A DNA stretch of 64,000 nucleotides from CAXQUZ01 sp942491145 (GCA_942491145.1 CALOBC010000025.1:62001-126000), one strand, 5' to 3'; numbered from the stretch's first letter, positions 36,074 through 46,648 are shown. Notes: a model not told the origin generated them from the letters alone. Made by a program: numbers and translations.

Positions 36074-39000
36074 ATGAATCCAATCGAGCACGCCCAGGAT
36101 CAGGCCCGACAGGCCCGAGCCGAGGCCGCAAAGGCCAGAGAGGAGCTCGCGCGGCTGCGTGGAGAGTCCGCCGAGCTGCGGGCCGACCTGGACGACGCGC
36201 AAGAAGACCTGGAACACAGCCGCAATGCCGAACAGCAGGCGCTTGTGGCGGCCGAAGCAGCACGGGCGATGGCCGAGCGCGCCCGCCAAGCGATGGAGAT
36301 GGCACGGGCGGAGTCTGAAGCGACGATGCACGAGGCGGTGCTGGCCCAGGCCGAAGCACGATCGTCCATAGAGCGCACCCAGAGCCTGCAGCACAAGCTG
36401 GACAGCCAGCGGCGTGAAGTTCGAGACGCCCGGCGCATGGCGGAGCTGGCCGAGGCGGAGCTGGCCCGGATGGGTGCCGATGTTGAGACGCTGACGGAGC
36501 GGGCAGAGAAGGCCGAAGACAGCGTCGAACAGCAGCGAGTCGCTCGTCGTGAGGCCGAGGACGCCGTGGCCCTGCTGCGGGCGGAGCTGTCGGCGACCCA
36601 CGCTGCCCTGGAAGAGCTGCGCATCGACTTGGCTGAAGCCGAGCGCCAAGCCGAGGCCCGCACCGAATACCTGGCGTCCCGCGAAGACGCCCTGCGGGCC
36701 AGCGAAGAGGCCCGCGACCTGATGGCTGCCGAGCTTCAGGCCGCCGAGACTGACGCGTCCGCGGCACGTGAAGAAGCGGCCGCTGCCCAGGCGACGGCTG
36801 GCGAGGCGCTGGAAGCCGCACGAGTGGCCCGTGCACGGGTGGAGTCGTCCGAAGCGCGAGTCGCGGACGCCGAAGCCCGCGCCGAAGATGCCCGCCGCCT
36901 CGCGGATCGCGCCACGGCGGACCAGACCGCAGCCGCCCAGCGCGCCGACCGCTTGGCCACCGCGCGGTCTGAGGCCGAGCAGAAAGCGGCCCGCGCCAAA
37001 GACGCCCTGACCACCGCCGAAGGCGAAGCCCGCCGGGCCGAGCGCCGGGTGCAGCAGCTCGGCACCCAGCTCGCTGAGCTCGGCGCCAACTTCAAGGGGG
37101 AGCGGGAGACCACGCTTGCCCTTCGCCGCCAGCTGGAAGCTGCCGAGCGCAGCCGCCGCGACGCGAACGAGACCGCCCGACAGATTCGGGAGCGCATCGA
37201 CGGTGCAATTCAGGAAGCCGCAGACGCCGCCGCCGCGCGGGAGCAAGCGCTGGCCACCCAGCGCGCAGCCGTGCTGGAATTGGACGCGGCGCAGCGCATG
37301 GCCGCGACAGCAGTGGCCGAGCGGGATGACGCCCTCACCGAAGCCCAAGCTGCCCGGGAAGCCGCAGTCCAGTCGGACCGTGCACGAGCACTCGCCGAAG
37401 AGGGTGCCCAGGCGTCCTCACTGGCCGCCGAGAGTGCCCTGCAGCGCAGTATGCTCGCCGAACAGGCCCGCGCAGAAGGCGACGCTCGAGTGGCCGAATT
37501 GCAGGCTGCGCGGTCGGAGGCAGAAGGCAGCGCCGCCCGCGCCCAAGCCGAGCTGGACCAGCTCAAGCTCAGCCACAGCGCCGCCGAGACGGCACTTGAA
37601 CAAGCACTTCAGCGCGCCGAGCTTGCCGAGTCCAGCGCCGAAGCGCTGACGGCCCGGGCCACCGAAGCCGAGTCTGCCGCCGAGTCTGCAGCGCGCCGAC
37701 TTGCGCGCGCAGAACAGCTGCGGGACCACGCGGTGGCTGGGCTCGCAGAAGCCGAGAGCGCCCTCGCCCGCGCTGAAGAAGCCCGGCGGGATGCCGAAGG
37801 CCGTGCCGAGCGCTTCGCGGTCCAGCGCGAAGAAGCGCTGCAGCGGGCCCACGACGCCCAGAACGCCCGGGAGCGCGCCGAAGCCGAGGCCCTGGCATCG
37901 GCCACACGCGCCGAACAAGCCGAGGCCATCGCCGCCGAGAACAGTGTCCAGGCCTCCCGGGCCACCCAGCGCTTGGACAGCACCCAAGCAGACCTCGACG
38001 CCACACGGGCTGAGCTGTCCGAGCTTCGTCCCCGGGCGCATGCGCTGGGCCACGCGGTGGCCGAAGCCGAAGAGAGCGCGTCGTCCGCCACCGCCGACGC
38101 CGCGCGCCTGCGTGGACGCCTCCAGGCGACCGAGACCGCCCTCGACAGCGCCCAGGAGCGCGCAACGGCCGCCGAGGAGCGGGCAAGTGCCGCCGAAGCC
38201 CGGGCGACCGAAGCCACCCAACGCCGGCAAGAGCTTGAGCGGCGGCTCAAAGAAGCCTCCATCCGGTTGGCGCAAGTGGAGCGAAAGGCCACCAAAGCCG
38301 ACGAAGCGATGGCCCGCGCCGAGTCGCTGGACAACGCCAGCCACGCCCGTGCCAACGAGGCCCGCGCCCTCCACCAGCAAGCGACCGAGCTGCAGCAAGA
38401 AGCCGAAGAGCGCCTGCGCATCGCCGAAGATGCCGCCCGTGCCGCACGCTTCCGTCGGGATCGGGCGCTGGAAGCGGCCACCCTGGCCGAAGCCGAGGCC
38501 CAAGAGGCCCGCACCCGCGCCCAGACCATCGAGTCCCGGTTCCACGGTGTTGACACCCGAGCCACGAACGCGGAGCGGGAGCTCGCAAGCCTGAAGGCCG
38601 AGTGGGACGACCGCCTCGCCAGCGAACAGCAAGCGCTGGCCCGTGCGATCGACGCGGAGCAGGAGCGCGACGACGCCGACCGGGCGGAGCGCAGCACACG
38701 CGCCGCACTCGAAGCCACCCAAGCCGAGCTGGACCAAGCCGTGCTTGCCCGGGACGCGACCCACCGCGCCTTGGAGCATGTGCAAGCCCAGCTCGACGCC
38801 ACCGTCGAAGGCCACGACACTGCGCGCCGCCGCCTGGAGGACGCACTGGCCGAGCTGGAGCGTCTTCAGAGCGACACATCGGGTGCGATGGAGTCTGCGG
38901 CGGCCGCTCGTGCGCTGGTCGCCGAAGCGCGGGATGCCCGCGAGCTGGCCGAGATTGAGCGCGACGACGCGGTCGGCCGGGCAGAGAGCGCCACCCGCGC

Positions 39001-41956
39001 TGCCGAGCTGGCGCGGGCCGAGCTCGCGGACGCCGTCCAGACCCGCGACGCCGCGGTCTTGGAGCTGACCACCACCCGCGCCCAAGCCCTCCGGCTGCAA
39101 GAAGCGGTCGACGAGGCCGAAGCCCGGGCCCAGGATGCCGAGACCCAAGCCCGAAAGGCCCTCATCGACCGAGACGCTGCGGTCGCCGAGCGGGACGCCG
39201 CGAACAGCTCTCGCGCCGTCACCTCCCGCACCCGCATCACCGCCGAAGCGGCCTTTCGAGAGGTGGAAGCACGGGCAGAAGAGCGCATCGCCGAGATCCG
39301 GGCCGCCGCAGAAGCCCGGGCCGAGGCTGCGGAGACGGCCGCCCGCGAAGCCATCGTGTCGGTGGACACCCGTGTGGCCACGAAGGTCGACGCCAGCCTG
39401 AAAGACGCCCGCCAGCGGGTGGCTGAAGTGGAGCAGGAGCGCCAGCGCGCGGTGGCGGAGGCCCGCCGTGTGTCGGCCCAGGCCGTCGAGATGGCCCAAC
39501 ACGAGCGGGACCGTGCCCACCGTGAAGCCGAGATGCGGGTGGCCCGCATCACCGAAGAGCGGGACGCGGCCATCAGCGAGATTCGGACGACGGCCCTCCG
39601 TGACACCGCCGAAGCCCGCACCGAGCGCGACATCGCGATCTCTGAGGCCCTGAAGGACCGTGAAGAGCAGATCGCACGGGTGCGCCGTGAGTACCAGGAA
39701 CGACTGGAAGTGCTGGAGCAGGAGCGGGACGAGGCCATGTACGAGGCCGAAGCCGCCAAGGCGACCGCAGAGCGGGTCATCGCCGATGCCCAGACCCGAG
39801 CCCAAGAGGCCCAAGACGCCCTCAAGGACGAGGTTCTCCGTATCCAGAACCAGTCCCTGGCGGAGCTGCGCATCGCCGCCGAACAGCGCGACGCCCAGCT
39901 GAGCGACCAGCTCAACGTCGCCCGTCGGGCCCTCGCTGAAGCCCAGACCGCGGCCGCCCTCGCCCGGGACGATGCGGACGAGGCCCGCCAGTCCCAGCAA
40001 GACGCCGTGGTGACCGCACGACGCGAGTCGCTGGACGAAGCCCTCGCCGCGCTGACCGAAGCGCGCTCGTTGGCCCGGCAGACCGAGCGCCTCATCTCCG
40101 AAGGCATCGCCGAGCGGGTCAAGGCCGTCGAGAACGACCGGGAGCGCGCCCTCGGGGAGATTCGCGAGACCATGGACATGGAGCTGACCCGCGCGCGGAA
40201 GGCCCACATCCAGGCCCACGAGCAAGCCAGCGCCGCGGTGGAGGCCGCCGAGAAAGCCCGCGACGAGGCCATTCGTCGCATCTCCGAGCGTGCTGAACAG
40301 CAGCTCCTCCAAGTTCGCACCGACGCCGATGCCCAAGTGCAGGCCGCCGAGTCCGACCGCGACCTCGCGATCGAGCGGTGGAAGGCCCGGGCCCAACAAG
40401 CCGTGGCCGATGCCGAGACCGCCCGCGACCAAGCGATTGCCCGCATTCGGGAGCAGTCCGAGCGCGCCATCGCCGCCATCGCCACCGAGCGGGACCAAGC
40501 CCGGGACGAAGCCAGCCGGGTGCGGGCCGACGCAACCAGCCGCATTGCCGAAGCGCAGTCCGCCGCGCAGGAGCGCGTCAACCGCGCCGCCGAGGAGGCC
40601 ACCGAGATCGTGGCCGAGCGCATCGCTCGTCTCGAAGACCGCCTCGCAGAGGCCGAGCAAGCCCGAGAAGGGCTGGCCGGGGAGCTCCAGCGGGCCCTCC
40701 AGCGCATCAAGACCACGATCCAGGGCCAAGAGCTGGCTGAGCTCGCCCAGGACCACGCACTGGAGCGGGTCCAGCGCCTCGAAGAGTCCCTGCTCCGCGC
40801 CGAAGAAGAAGCCGAAGAGCTGCGCCGCAGCGTCGAGACGGAGCGGACCAACCACCTCGCGACCCGCTCCAGCGTCGCCGAGCTGGAGCGTGCCATCGAA
40901 GAAGCCCACGCCACCGCCGAGGCCGCCCGCCGTCGGGCAGACGCCCTCAACAGCGAGCTTGGGGCCAGCCGCGAGGCCATCACCCTGTCGGAGAACCGCT
41001 TCCTGGCTGAGCGACGCCGCGCACGGGAGCTGCACGAGACCGCTGAGGTCGCCCGCAGCGAGCGAGATGCGGCGGTCGCCCAGATCGAGTCCTACCGCCG
41101 CAGCTCGTCGTCTGGAGACAATGAGCGGGCCGAGCTGATCCAGGCGCTCGAGGCCGCCCAGCGGGATGCCCGCGCCCGCGCCCGGGGGCTCGCCGAGATG
41201 GAAGAGACCGCGCGGGGCCTCCGCGCCGAGCTGGAAGAGGTCCGGGCCGAGGTCCGCCGCACCCGCGACGAGCGCAACGAGCTGCGCGGTCAGCTCGACG
41301 AGCGTGCGACCGAGCTTCACGCCCTGCGGGAGGGCCAGCGGGCGCTTGAGCGCCGGGCCACCGCTTCTGCCGAGAGTCTGGAGCTGATGCAAGCCCGGGC
41401 CAACGATCGGCTCGACGAGCTCCAGCGCACCCGCACCGAAGCCGAGTCCGAGCTGGAGCGCAGCCGGTCCGAGATCGCCCACCTCAACCGCCAGGTCGAG
41501 ACCCTCAGCGGCCGCATGCAGAACCTCGACTCCCAGGCCCAGGGCGAGACCAAAGAGCTGGAGCGCCTCCGTGCTGCTCTGGACGCCGCCCACGCGACCT
41601 CCGAAGCGGCCCGCCGCGAGAGCCAGCGCAGCCTCGTGGCCCGCACCCAGGCCCGTGCCGACCGAGACGCGGCCCGCGCCGCCGTCGAGGCCCTGCGAGA
41701 AGAGCTGGAGGCTGTCCGCACAAACCTGCGCACCCGCGAGCAGGAACAGCAACAACGGGAGGTCCGCCTCCGGGAGGCCGACGAGCAGGTCCGCAGCATC
41801 CGTGCCGAGGCCATGCTCATTGGAGAGGCGCTGTCCGAAGCCCGGGCCGACGCCGAGGCCGCCCGCACCCAACAGCTCCGCGACGTCGCATGGTTCATGG
41901 AGACCCTGCGAGAGCTGCGCACGCCGGAGCAAGCACAAGAGGCCCAGACCGCCTGA
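36074..41956 (+). CDS. Giant alpha-helical coiled-coil protein
   Basis: 1960 residues composed almost wholly of Ala, Glu, Arg, Asp, Gln and Leu, with continuous heptad-like segments such as EAARAMAERARQAMEMARAE and few prolines or glycines. No signal peptide, membrane helix, ATPase head or hinge like SMC. A continuous coil of this length could span roughly 0.3 micrometre. Local imperfect repeats (ARDEA, RERA, AEAAR) suggest growth by internal duplication. A structural or scaffolding role, like bacterial coiled-coil-rich proteins, is inferred. I chose the ATG at 36074 with AGGTG upstream over GTG 36035. It is followed 93 bases later by an aminotransferase gene. Confidence 0.85.
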   Translation: MNPIEHAQDQARQARAEAAKAREELARLRGESAELRADLDDAQEDLEHSRNAEQQALVAAEAARAMAERARQAMEMARAESEATMHEAVLAQAEARSSIERTQSLQHKLDSQRREVRDARRMAELAEAELARMGADVETLTERAEKAEDSVEQQRVARREAEDAVALLRAELSATHAALEELRIDLAEAERQAEARTEYLASREDALRASEEARDLMAAELQAAETDASAAREEAAAAQATAGEALEAARVARARVESSEARVADAEARAEDARRLADRATADQTAAAQRADRLATARSEAEQKAARAKDALTTAEGEARRAERRVQQLGTQLAELGANFKGERETTLALRRQLEAAERSRRDANETARQIRERIDGAIQEAADAAAAREQALATQRAAVLELDAAQRMAATAVAERDDALTEAQAAREAAVQSDRARALAEEGAQASSLAAESALQRSMLAEQARAEGDARVAELQAARSEAEGSAARAQAELDQLKLSHSAAETALEQALQRAELAESSAEALTARATEAESAAESAARRLARAEQLRDHAVAGLAEAESALARAEEARRDAEGRAERFAVQREEALQRAHDAQNARERAEAEALASATRAEQAEAIAAENSVQASRATQRLDSTQADLDATRAELSELRPRAHALGHAVAEAEESASSATADAARLRGRLQATETALDSAQERATAAEERASAAEARATEATQRRQELERRLKEASIRLAQVERKATKADEAMARAESLDNASHARANEARALHQQATELQQEAEERLRIAEDAARAARFRRDRALEAATLAEAEAQEARTRAQTIESRFHGVDTRATNAERELASLKAEWDDRLASEQQALARAIDAEQERDDADRAERSTRAALEATQAELDQAVLARDATHRALEHVQAQLDATVEGHDTARRRLEDALAELERLQSDTSGAMESAAAARALVAEARDARELAEIERDDAVGRAESATRAAELARAELADAVQTRDAAVLELTTTRAQALRLQEAVDEAEARAQDAETQARKALIDRDAAVAERDAANSSRAVTSRTRITAEAAFREVEARAEERIAEIRAAAEARAEAAETAAREAIVSVDTRVATKVDASLKDARQRVAEVEQERQRAVAEARRVSAQAVEMAQHERDRAHREAEMRVARITEERDAAISEIRTTALRDTAEARTERDIAISEALKDREEQIARVRREYQERLEVLEQERDEAMYEAEAAKATAERVIADAQTRAQEAQDALKDEVLRIQNQSLAELRIAAEQRDAQLSDQLNVARRALAEAQTAAALARDDADEARQSQQDAVVTARRESLDEALAALTEARSLARQTERLISEGIAERVKAVENDRERALGEIRETMDMELTRARKAHIQAHEQASAAVEAAEKARDEAIRRISERAEQQLLQVRTDADAQVQAAESDRDLAIERWKARAQQAVADAETARDQAIARIREQSERAIAAIATERDQARDEASRVRADATSRIAEAQSAAQERVNRAAEEATEIVAERIARLEDRLAEAEQAREGLAGELQRALQRIKTTIQGQELAELAQDHALERVQRLEESLLRAEEEAEELRRSVETERTNHLATRSSVAELERAIEEAHATAEAARRRADALNSELGASREAITLSENRFLAERRRARELHETAEVARSERDAAVAQIESYRRSSSSGDNERAELIQALEAAQRDARARARGLAEMEETARGLRAELEEVRAEVRRTRDERNELRGQLDERATELHALREGQRALERRATASAESLELMQARANDRLDELQRTRTEAESELERSRSEIAHLNRQVETLSGRMQNLDSQAQGETKELERLRAALDAAHATSEAARRESQRSLVARTQARADRDAARAAVEALREELEAVRTNLRTREQEQQQREVRLREADEQVRSIRAEAMLIGEALSEARADAEAARTQQLRDVAWFMETLRELRTPEQAQEAQTA

Positions 41957-42049
41957 ATGCCGTAAGATAGGACAATCTGGGCCACTCCTGTCCGGCCTCC
42001 GCGCCCGCCTGTGCGCCAGATCATCGGCATTGCACATCACACAAGGGTT

Positions 42050-43630
42050 ATGGGGGAGGACGCACGAACCGCCGGAGGCCCCTTGGACACACGACAGCCC
42101 ACCCCCAGCCAGCAGAACGCCGCGCCTTCGGTGGAACACGGTTCGGGCGCGCTGGCCGACCTCCAGCATCTGCGCAATCAGTCCGGTCCCCGCAACACCA
42201 TCGGACTCTCTGACGCCGTGGTCATCGACTTCCTCGGTCGTGACCCCAAGCTCGGGCAAGCCATCTCCGAAGCCGTGGCTGCCCGAGACGCCTTGCCGCC
42301 AGCCCACCGTGCCTTGCTCACCCAGCCCGAAACCGACGTTGTCAATGCCCTCCAAGCGGGCTTTCTCAACTTCTACGCCGACGACGCGATCAATCCCTAT
42401 GTGCCGCTGGCCGCCCGGGGTGCTTGGGTCGTGACCGCTCACGGCGCCGTGCTCCACGACAGCGGCGGCTACGGCATGCTCGGGTTCGGGCACGGTCCCC
42501 AGGACCTGCTGGAAGCGATGGCCAAGCCCGATGTCATGGCCAACGTCATGACTGCAAGCTTTGCCCAAGCCGAGTTCGATCGACGCCTCCGGGCCGAGGT
42601 GGGCCACACCCGCGGCGGCTGCCCCTTCGACAAGCTGGTCTGCCTCAACAGCGGGTCCGAGAGCGTCACCCTCGCGTCACGGATCTCCGACATCAACGCC
42701 AAGGCCCAGGTCGGGCCTGGTGGGGCCCACGAGGGGCGGCGCCCCGTGTTTGTGGCCATGGAAGGCGGCTTTCACGGTCGCACGGACCGGCCGGCCCAAG
42801 TCTCCCACTCCACGCGCAAGGCCTACCGGGGCAACCTCGCGAGCTTTCAGAACCGCAACAACCTGCTCGCCGTGCCCCCCAACAACATCGAAGCGCTGCA
42901 TGCAGCGTTCGCCGAAGCCGACGCCAAGGGACTGTTCGTCGAGGCCGTCTTCATCGAGCCCGTCATGGGGGAAGGTCGCCCCGGCCATCCCCTGGAGCGT
43001 GCGTTCTACGACGCCGCGCGGGCGCTGAGCCAGGCTCACGGCAGCATGCTCATCATCGACTCCATCCAAGCCGGCATCCGGGCCACGGGCTGCTTGAGCT
43101 TGGTCGACTACCCGGGCTTCGAGGACTGTGAAGCCCCCGACATGGAGACTTGGTCCAAGGCCCTCAACGGCGGCCAGTATCCCCTTTCGGTGGTCGGTCT
43201 CAGCAAGCGCGCGGCCGCGACCTACGCGCGGGGGGTCTATGGCAACACCATGACGACCAACCCCCGGGCGCTCCGTGTGGCTTGCGCAGTGCTCGACCGT
43301 GTCGATGGTGAGCTGCGCACCCACATCCGCGCGATGGGCGCACGGCTGAAGACGGGCCTGCGTGTGCTCCAGAGCGAGATGCCCGACGTCATCGTCGATG
43401 TGAGCGGCACGGGGCTGCTGTTCTGTGCCGAGCTGGACCCTGAGCGCTTCCCCGTCATGGGCCCTGGCGGGGTCGAGCGCATCGCCCGCCACCGCGGCCT
43501 CGGTGTCATCCACGGCGGCAAGAACGCGCTGCGGTTCACCCCGCACTTCCAGATCTCAGAAGCAGAGTGCGACCTGCTGCTCGGAGAGCTGGGCGCCATG
43601 CTCCGCGAGCTGAACGCCGCACGGAGCTGA
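42050..43630 (+). CDS. Class III PLP-dependent aminotransferase
   Basis: About 526 residues. Seen: the cofactor-phosphate region LNSGSESVTLASR, GGFHGRTDRPAQVSHSTRKAY, the PLP-ring Asp in IIDSIQAGIRATGCLS, and the Schiff-base Lys in METWSKALNGGQYPLS. This resembles ornithine/lysine/4-aminobutyrate transaminases, but the pairing substrate is not clear. An N-terminal extension of about 75 residues precedes the fold. The ATG at 42050 has a weak ribosome site; TTG 42083 has GGAGG at good spacing and may be the true start. A membrane protein gene begins 3 bases after its stop. Confidence 0.85.
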   Translation: MGEDARTAGGPLDTRQPTPSQQNAAPSVEHGSGALADLQHLRNQSGPRNTIGLSDAVVIDFLGRDPKLGQAISEAVAARDALPPAHRALLTQPETDVVNALQAGFLNFYADDAINPYVPLAARGAWVVTAHGAVLHDSGGYGMLGFGHGPQDLLEAMAKPDVMANVMTASFAQAEFDRRLRAEVGHTRGGCPFDKLVCLNSGSESVTLASRISDINAKAQVGPGGAHEGRRPVFVAMEGGFHGRTDRPAQVSHSTRKAYRGNLASFQNRNNLLAVPPNNIEALHAAFAEADAKGLFVEAVFIEPVMGEGRPGHPLERAFYDAARALSQAHGSMLIIDSIQAGIRATGCLSLVDYPGFEDCEAPDMETWSKALNGGQYPLSVVGLSKRAAATYARGVYGNTMTTNPRALRVACAVLDRVDGELRTHIRAMGARLKTGLRVLQSEMPDVIVDVSGTGLLFCAELDPERFPVMGPGGVERIARHRGLGVIHGGKNALRFTPHFQISEAECDLLLGELGAMLRELNAARS

Positions 43631-43633
43631 GCT

Positions 43634-44632
43634 TTGGCCGCGTCCAGCGACGCCCGCGTCCGGCAGTCCCTCCCCGATGCCCCCACCACACTGCTGTTCT
43701 GCGCATCTGCAGGGCTGCTGGCGGTGGGGGCGCCGATGTTTGCGTACTTGGTCGTGCTGGGCACGTTCGGGGTGGCCCAAGCCATCTGGGCACTGCGCCA
43801 CATCCGCACCCACGTTGCGAACCGGGCCCCCCCGGGCCTCTGGACCGCCGTGGCAGTGCTGGCCACCCTCGCCGCCGCCGTGCGGGTGGCGGCTCACCTC
43901 GGCGCCGTCGGGCCTGAGCTCACCGCCACAATCGAGCTCTTCCTCATCGTTGCAATGGTGGTCCCCACCCTCCGCCTTGCCCTCCCCGGCGCCGGTGTCT
44001 TTGGCGCAGCGCTCAGCGGCGGTCTTGCACTCCTCGCCATCGGATCCCTCCAAGATCCCCTGCTGACGGTCCAGACCCTGCGCACCGTGCACCTGCTCAG
44101 CCCACTGGCACTGCTGTTCGCCGCGGTCCCTCGGGGCTCGGCCCGTCGCAGCATCGCGGTCGGGGGACTGCTCGCATTTGCCACCATTCCGCTGCTCATC
44201 GCCGGCGGCCTGCCCACCCACCTGCTGAACAGTGTCGGGCTGTCACGGCCGGACCTCAGCCCCCTCCCGCTGGGTCCACTCACCCAACAGCTTCCCCACT
44301 TTGTGCCCTCGTGGATGCTCGACCACCCCCGCGCGCCGGACTTCTTCCGGGCTCGGACCTACCTCGAGATAGTCCACTGTGCGGTCATTCTGACCATTCT
44401 GCCGAGTGTCCCCGGCCCCGCTCGGCCACGGCTCGCCCTGTCCCTCCCCGCGCTCGCCATCGCCACCACAGCGGCGGCGGGGGCGTCCATCTGGGGACTG
44501 TTCGACTCCTTCCACAACACCCGTGCCGTCATTGAGCTGGTGTCGGACTTGGAGGCGTACGTGGAGCTGCCGGTGCTGGCGCTGGCCCTCGGTGCCGTCA
44601 GCCGCCCGCAGACAGCCCCTCAAACCGAATGA
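43634..44632 (+). CDS. Polytopic membrane protein, unknown
   Basis: 332 residues with about nine hydrophobic helices and short Arg-containing loops; an extracytoplasmic or cytoplasmic loop around residues 200-235 (VGLSRPDLSPLPLGPLTQQL). No transporter or enzyme motif is recognised. TTG at 43634 is the likely start, with GGAG upstream and only 3 bases after the aminotransferase stop, so they form an operon. Its last 35 bases overlap the convergent secreted-protein gene. Confidence 0.65.
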   Translation: MAASSDARVRQSLPDAPTTLLFCASAGLLAVGAPMFAYLVVLGTFGVAQAIWALRHIRTHVANRAPPGLWTAVAVLATLAAAVRVAAHLGAVGPELTATIELFLIVAMVVPTLRLALPGAGVFGAALSGGLALLAIGSLQDPLLTVQTLRTVHLLSPLALLFAAVPRGSARRSIAVGGLLAFATIPLLIAGGLPTHLLNSVGLSRPDLSPLPLGPLTQQLPHFVPSWMLDHPRAPDFFRARTYLEIVHCAVILTILPSVPGPARPRLALSLPALAIATTAAAGASIWGLFDSFHNTRAVIELVSDLEAYVELPVLALALGAVSRPQTAPQTE

Positions 44633-45260
44633 CAAAGCCACCATCGCCCGACACCTTGTGGGTGGGAATGGACAAGCCACCGACCTTCTGGACGGCGGAC
44701 CACACGAAGCTGCCCTCTTGTCCGCTCTGGAGCACGAAGTCCCAAGCGACCACCTGGGCGGTGTCCGGGTCGAGGCTGAGGGAGTAGACATCGCCCGGCG
44801 TGAGGCCCACGCCGTCAAACTGCAGCCGCAGCCGGCCGGCCTCGTCCACCGTGCGGTTCACGCCCGGGTCCATCACCTTGGTCGGCGCAAGCAACCAGTA
44901 GCTGTCGTTGACAAACCACGACCATGCCCTCGCGGCAGTCTCTGGCGGGGTTCCCGGTGCCACAGCGGTCCAGGTGGCCGCGCTCGCGACCGGATCGACC
45001 GAGGCCGCCATGAGGTCGTGGCCGTGCAGGCCAGCGAAGGCCACGACCACCCCATCGGGGCCCTCGACCTTGAGCGCCCCCGCTCTGGGTTGCCAGTCAT
45101 GGGACCGCCGCGCCTTCTCTGCGCCCGCGGCTTCCACCACAAACGTGAAGGTCAGCCGGTCCTCCGCCCACGGGTTCCCCGCCGCTGCGGCTACCTTGGC
45201 GCCGAGGGCATCTCCGGCGGGATCGGCCAGGGCGCTGGCGATCAACAACACTGCAAGCAT
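44598..45260 (-). CDS. Secreted protein, unknown (lipid-binding-like)
   Basis: 220 residues. The N-terminus MLAVLLIASALADPA is a short signal peptide with an ALA-type cleavage site. The mature part alternates hydrophobic and polar strands (LTFTFVVEAAG, YSLSLDPDTAQVVAWDFVL, GGLSIPTHKVSGDGGFVIRFEGLSA), an LolA/outer-membrane lipid-carrier-like beta pattern; periplasmic location is likely. The ATG at 45260 has GAGG upstream. No close family identified. It overlaps the convergent membrane-protein gene by 35 bases. Confidence 0.68.
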   Translation of the reverse strand: MLAVLLIASALADPAGDALGAKVAAAAGNPWAEDRLTFTFVVEAAGAEKARRSHDWQPRAGALKVEGPDGVVVAFAGLHGHDLMAASVDPVASAATWTAVAPGTPPETAARAWSWFVNDSYWLLAPTKVMDPGVNRTVDEAGRLRLQFDGVGLTPGDVYSLSLDPDTAQVVAWDFVLQSGQEGSFVWSAVQKVGGLSIPTHKVSGDGGFVIRFEGLSAGG

Positions 45261-45753
45261 CGGGAACCTCAACGAGTGGTGAGCACGCCCGGCAACGTAG
45301 CGTAGCGGTGCCTGCCGTGGCGAGGGTGCCGCGCCGTCCTGCCCCCCCGGCCCGGCCACAATCCATGAAAACATCCTACAGTAGACCATTGTCAAGGACT
45401 GCTCCGACCAGTTCGTCGACGTGCAGGTCGGCGGTCGGTGTTCCCGTCCGGCCACCGCCACGGCTCAGTCGGAAGCTCCTCCCCCCTCCAGCCCTGGTCC
45501 CCCCAGACAGCGAGCGGCGCGTCCGCAGCCCTCCCCAACCTGAGGTCCCCCCTCCCACTCTGGCCCGGCGCTGGCTTCCAAGCAGGGGTGCGGCGGGGGT
45601 CGAGGATGATGACCCCGGTGGTTCCAGCGAGTATGAAGGTGTCTCGACCACACGATGACGGCTGCGTGCCGCTTCGCCTGGGCACGACACCGCCACAAAC
45701 CACAGCCACACACCGCTCGGGCGCTGTCCCCCAGGTGACAAGGAGACACCACG
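45261..45753. other. Intergenic region between divergent exported-protein genes
   Basis: 493 bases with no gene I can support. A perfect TTGACA lies on the minus strand at 45395-45390, upstream of the secreted protein, but no -10 at proper spacing follows. The plus-strand lipoprotein has AAGGAG close to its start. Confidence 0.45.
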
Positions 45754-46275
45754 ATGTTGCCCTCCCACAGCGCACTCCCACAGCTCTGCCGGTGGACCGC
45801 CCTCGCCACCTTGACCGTCCTGATCGCGTGCAGCGGCAAGGGCAGCGATGACGACAGTGCCGTCGACACGGGCAGCTTGCTCGGGGATGCCCAGGAGCGA
45901 GCGGCATGTGCCCAGACGTCCGAGTCCGGCCCCGTGATTGAGACCACCAACCAAGTCACGGCCCAAGCGCCAGCGCTCCAGATCCTCGACAGTCCCTACA
46001 CCATCAAGCTGTTCCAAGACCGCGGTGGATACGTGCGCCTCACCGCCGATGCCACCACAGCTGGCCCTCGGGTGGTCTTCACAGGGTTCACCGACAGCAT
46101 CATCAACATCATCGATGAGCTGGGCGCTCCGGTCGACTTCACACAGGTCCCCGGAACAGCCTGCCCTGAGACCATCGCGGCACGGGTGGAGCTGGATCTG
46201 GCCGAAGGCACCGTCTGGGCGCTCTTTGGACCATCGCCCCACACCACGGTGTGGACGATGACCAGCCAGCAATAG
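45754..46275 (+). CDS. Lipoprotein, unknown
   Basis: 173 residues. A long signal peptide ends in a lipobox (LTVLIAC, Cys near 26), followed by an acidic linker GKGSDDDSAVDTG and a small domain with two cysteines (AACAQ, TACPE) and beta-rich segments such as GYVRLTADATTAG and TVWALFGPSPHTTVW. Likely an outer-membrane-anchored beta-sandwich. Good AAGGAG ribosome site. No family recognised. Confidence 0.7.
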   Translation: MLPSHSALPQLCRWTALATLTVLIACSGKGSDDDSAVDTGSLLGDAQERAACAQTSESGPVIETTNQVTAQAPALQILDSPYTIKLFQDRGGYVRLTADATTAGPRVVFTGFTDSIINIIDELGAPVDFTQVPGTACPETIAARVELDLAEGTVWALFGPSPHTTVWTMTSQQ

Positions 46276-46648
46276 CCACGCTGCGCTCGGTCCAAGCGAC
46301 GTCAAGACCTGCTGTAGATTGAGACGCGACAACACAAGCGCCACGCTGAGCAACGTTGGAGTCCGGCCAACCAGCGCTTCCGTGCCCCAGATCAGCGCCG
46401 TTGGGAACCACAGGCGGCGGGTTCGTCAGACCCCCCATCCGCGCGGACTTGTCGGACAGGGACACGGACCACAGATGGCCCGAGCGGGGGACGATCGGGG
46501 GGCCCAAATTGGGTGACGGTTCCGTGACGTAGCGGGGAAAACCACAGATCCCAACACACTTTACACACAACACGTGCCAGATCTGACGCCATCGACTAAT
46601 GTGCGAACGATTCCTGGCTACCGGCTATCTCACTACGTGGAGCATCCC
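46276..46648. other. Intergenic region, no gene seen
   Basis: 373 bases, less GC-rich in the last 100. Contains CTTTACACACAACACG around 46558, but no complete promoter can be assigned. Nothing else recognised. Confidence 0.45.

Noticed and set aside
37418..42607. 1729-residue open frame antisense to the coiled-coil gene
   Set aside because: It is a mirror of strongly biased codons in the sense gene, with Gly/Leu-rich, family-less sequence and no ribosome site.
45390..45395. TTGACA on the minus strand as promoter of the secreted-protein gene
   Set aside because: No -10 element at 16-18 bases; kept only as a note in the intergenic entry.
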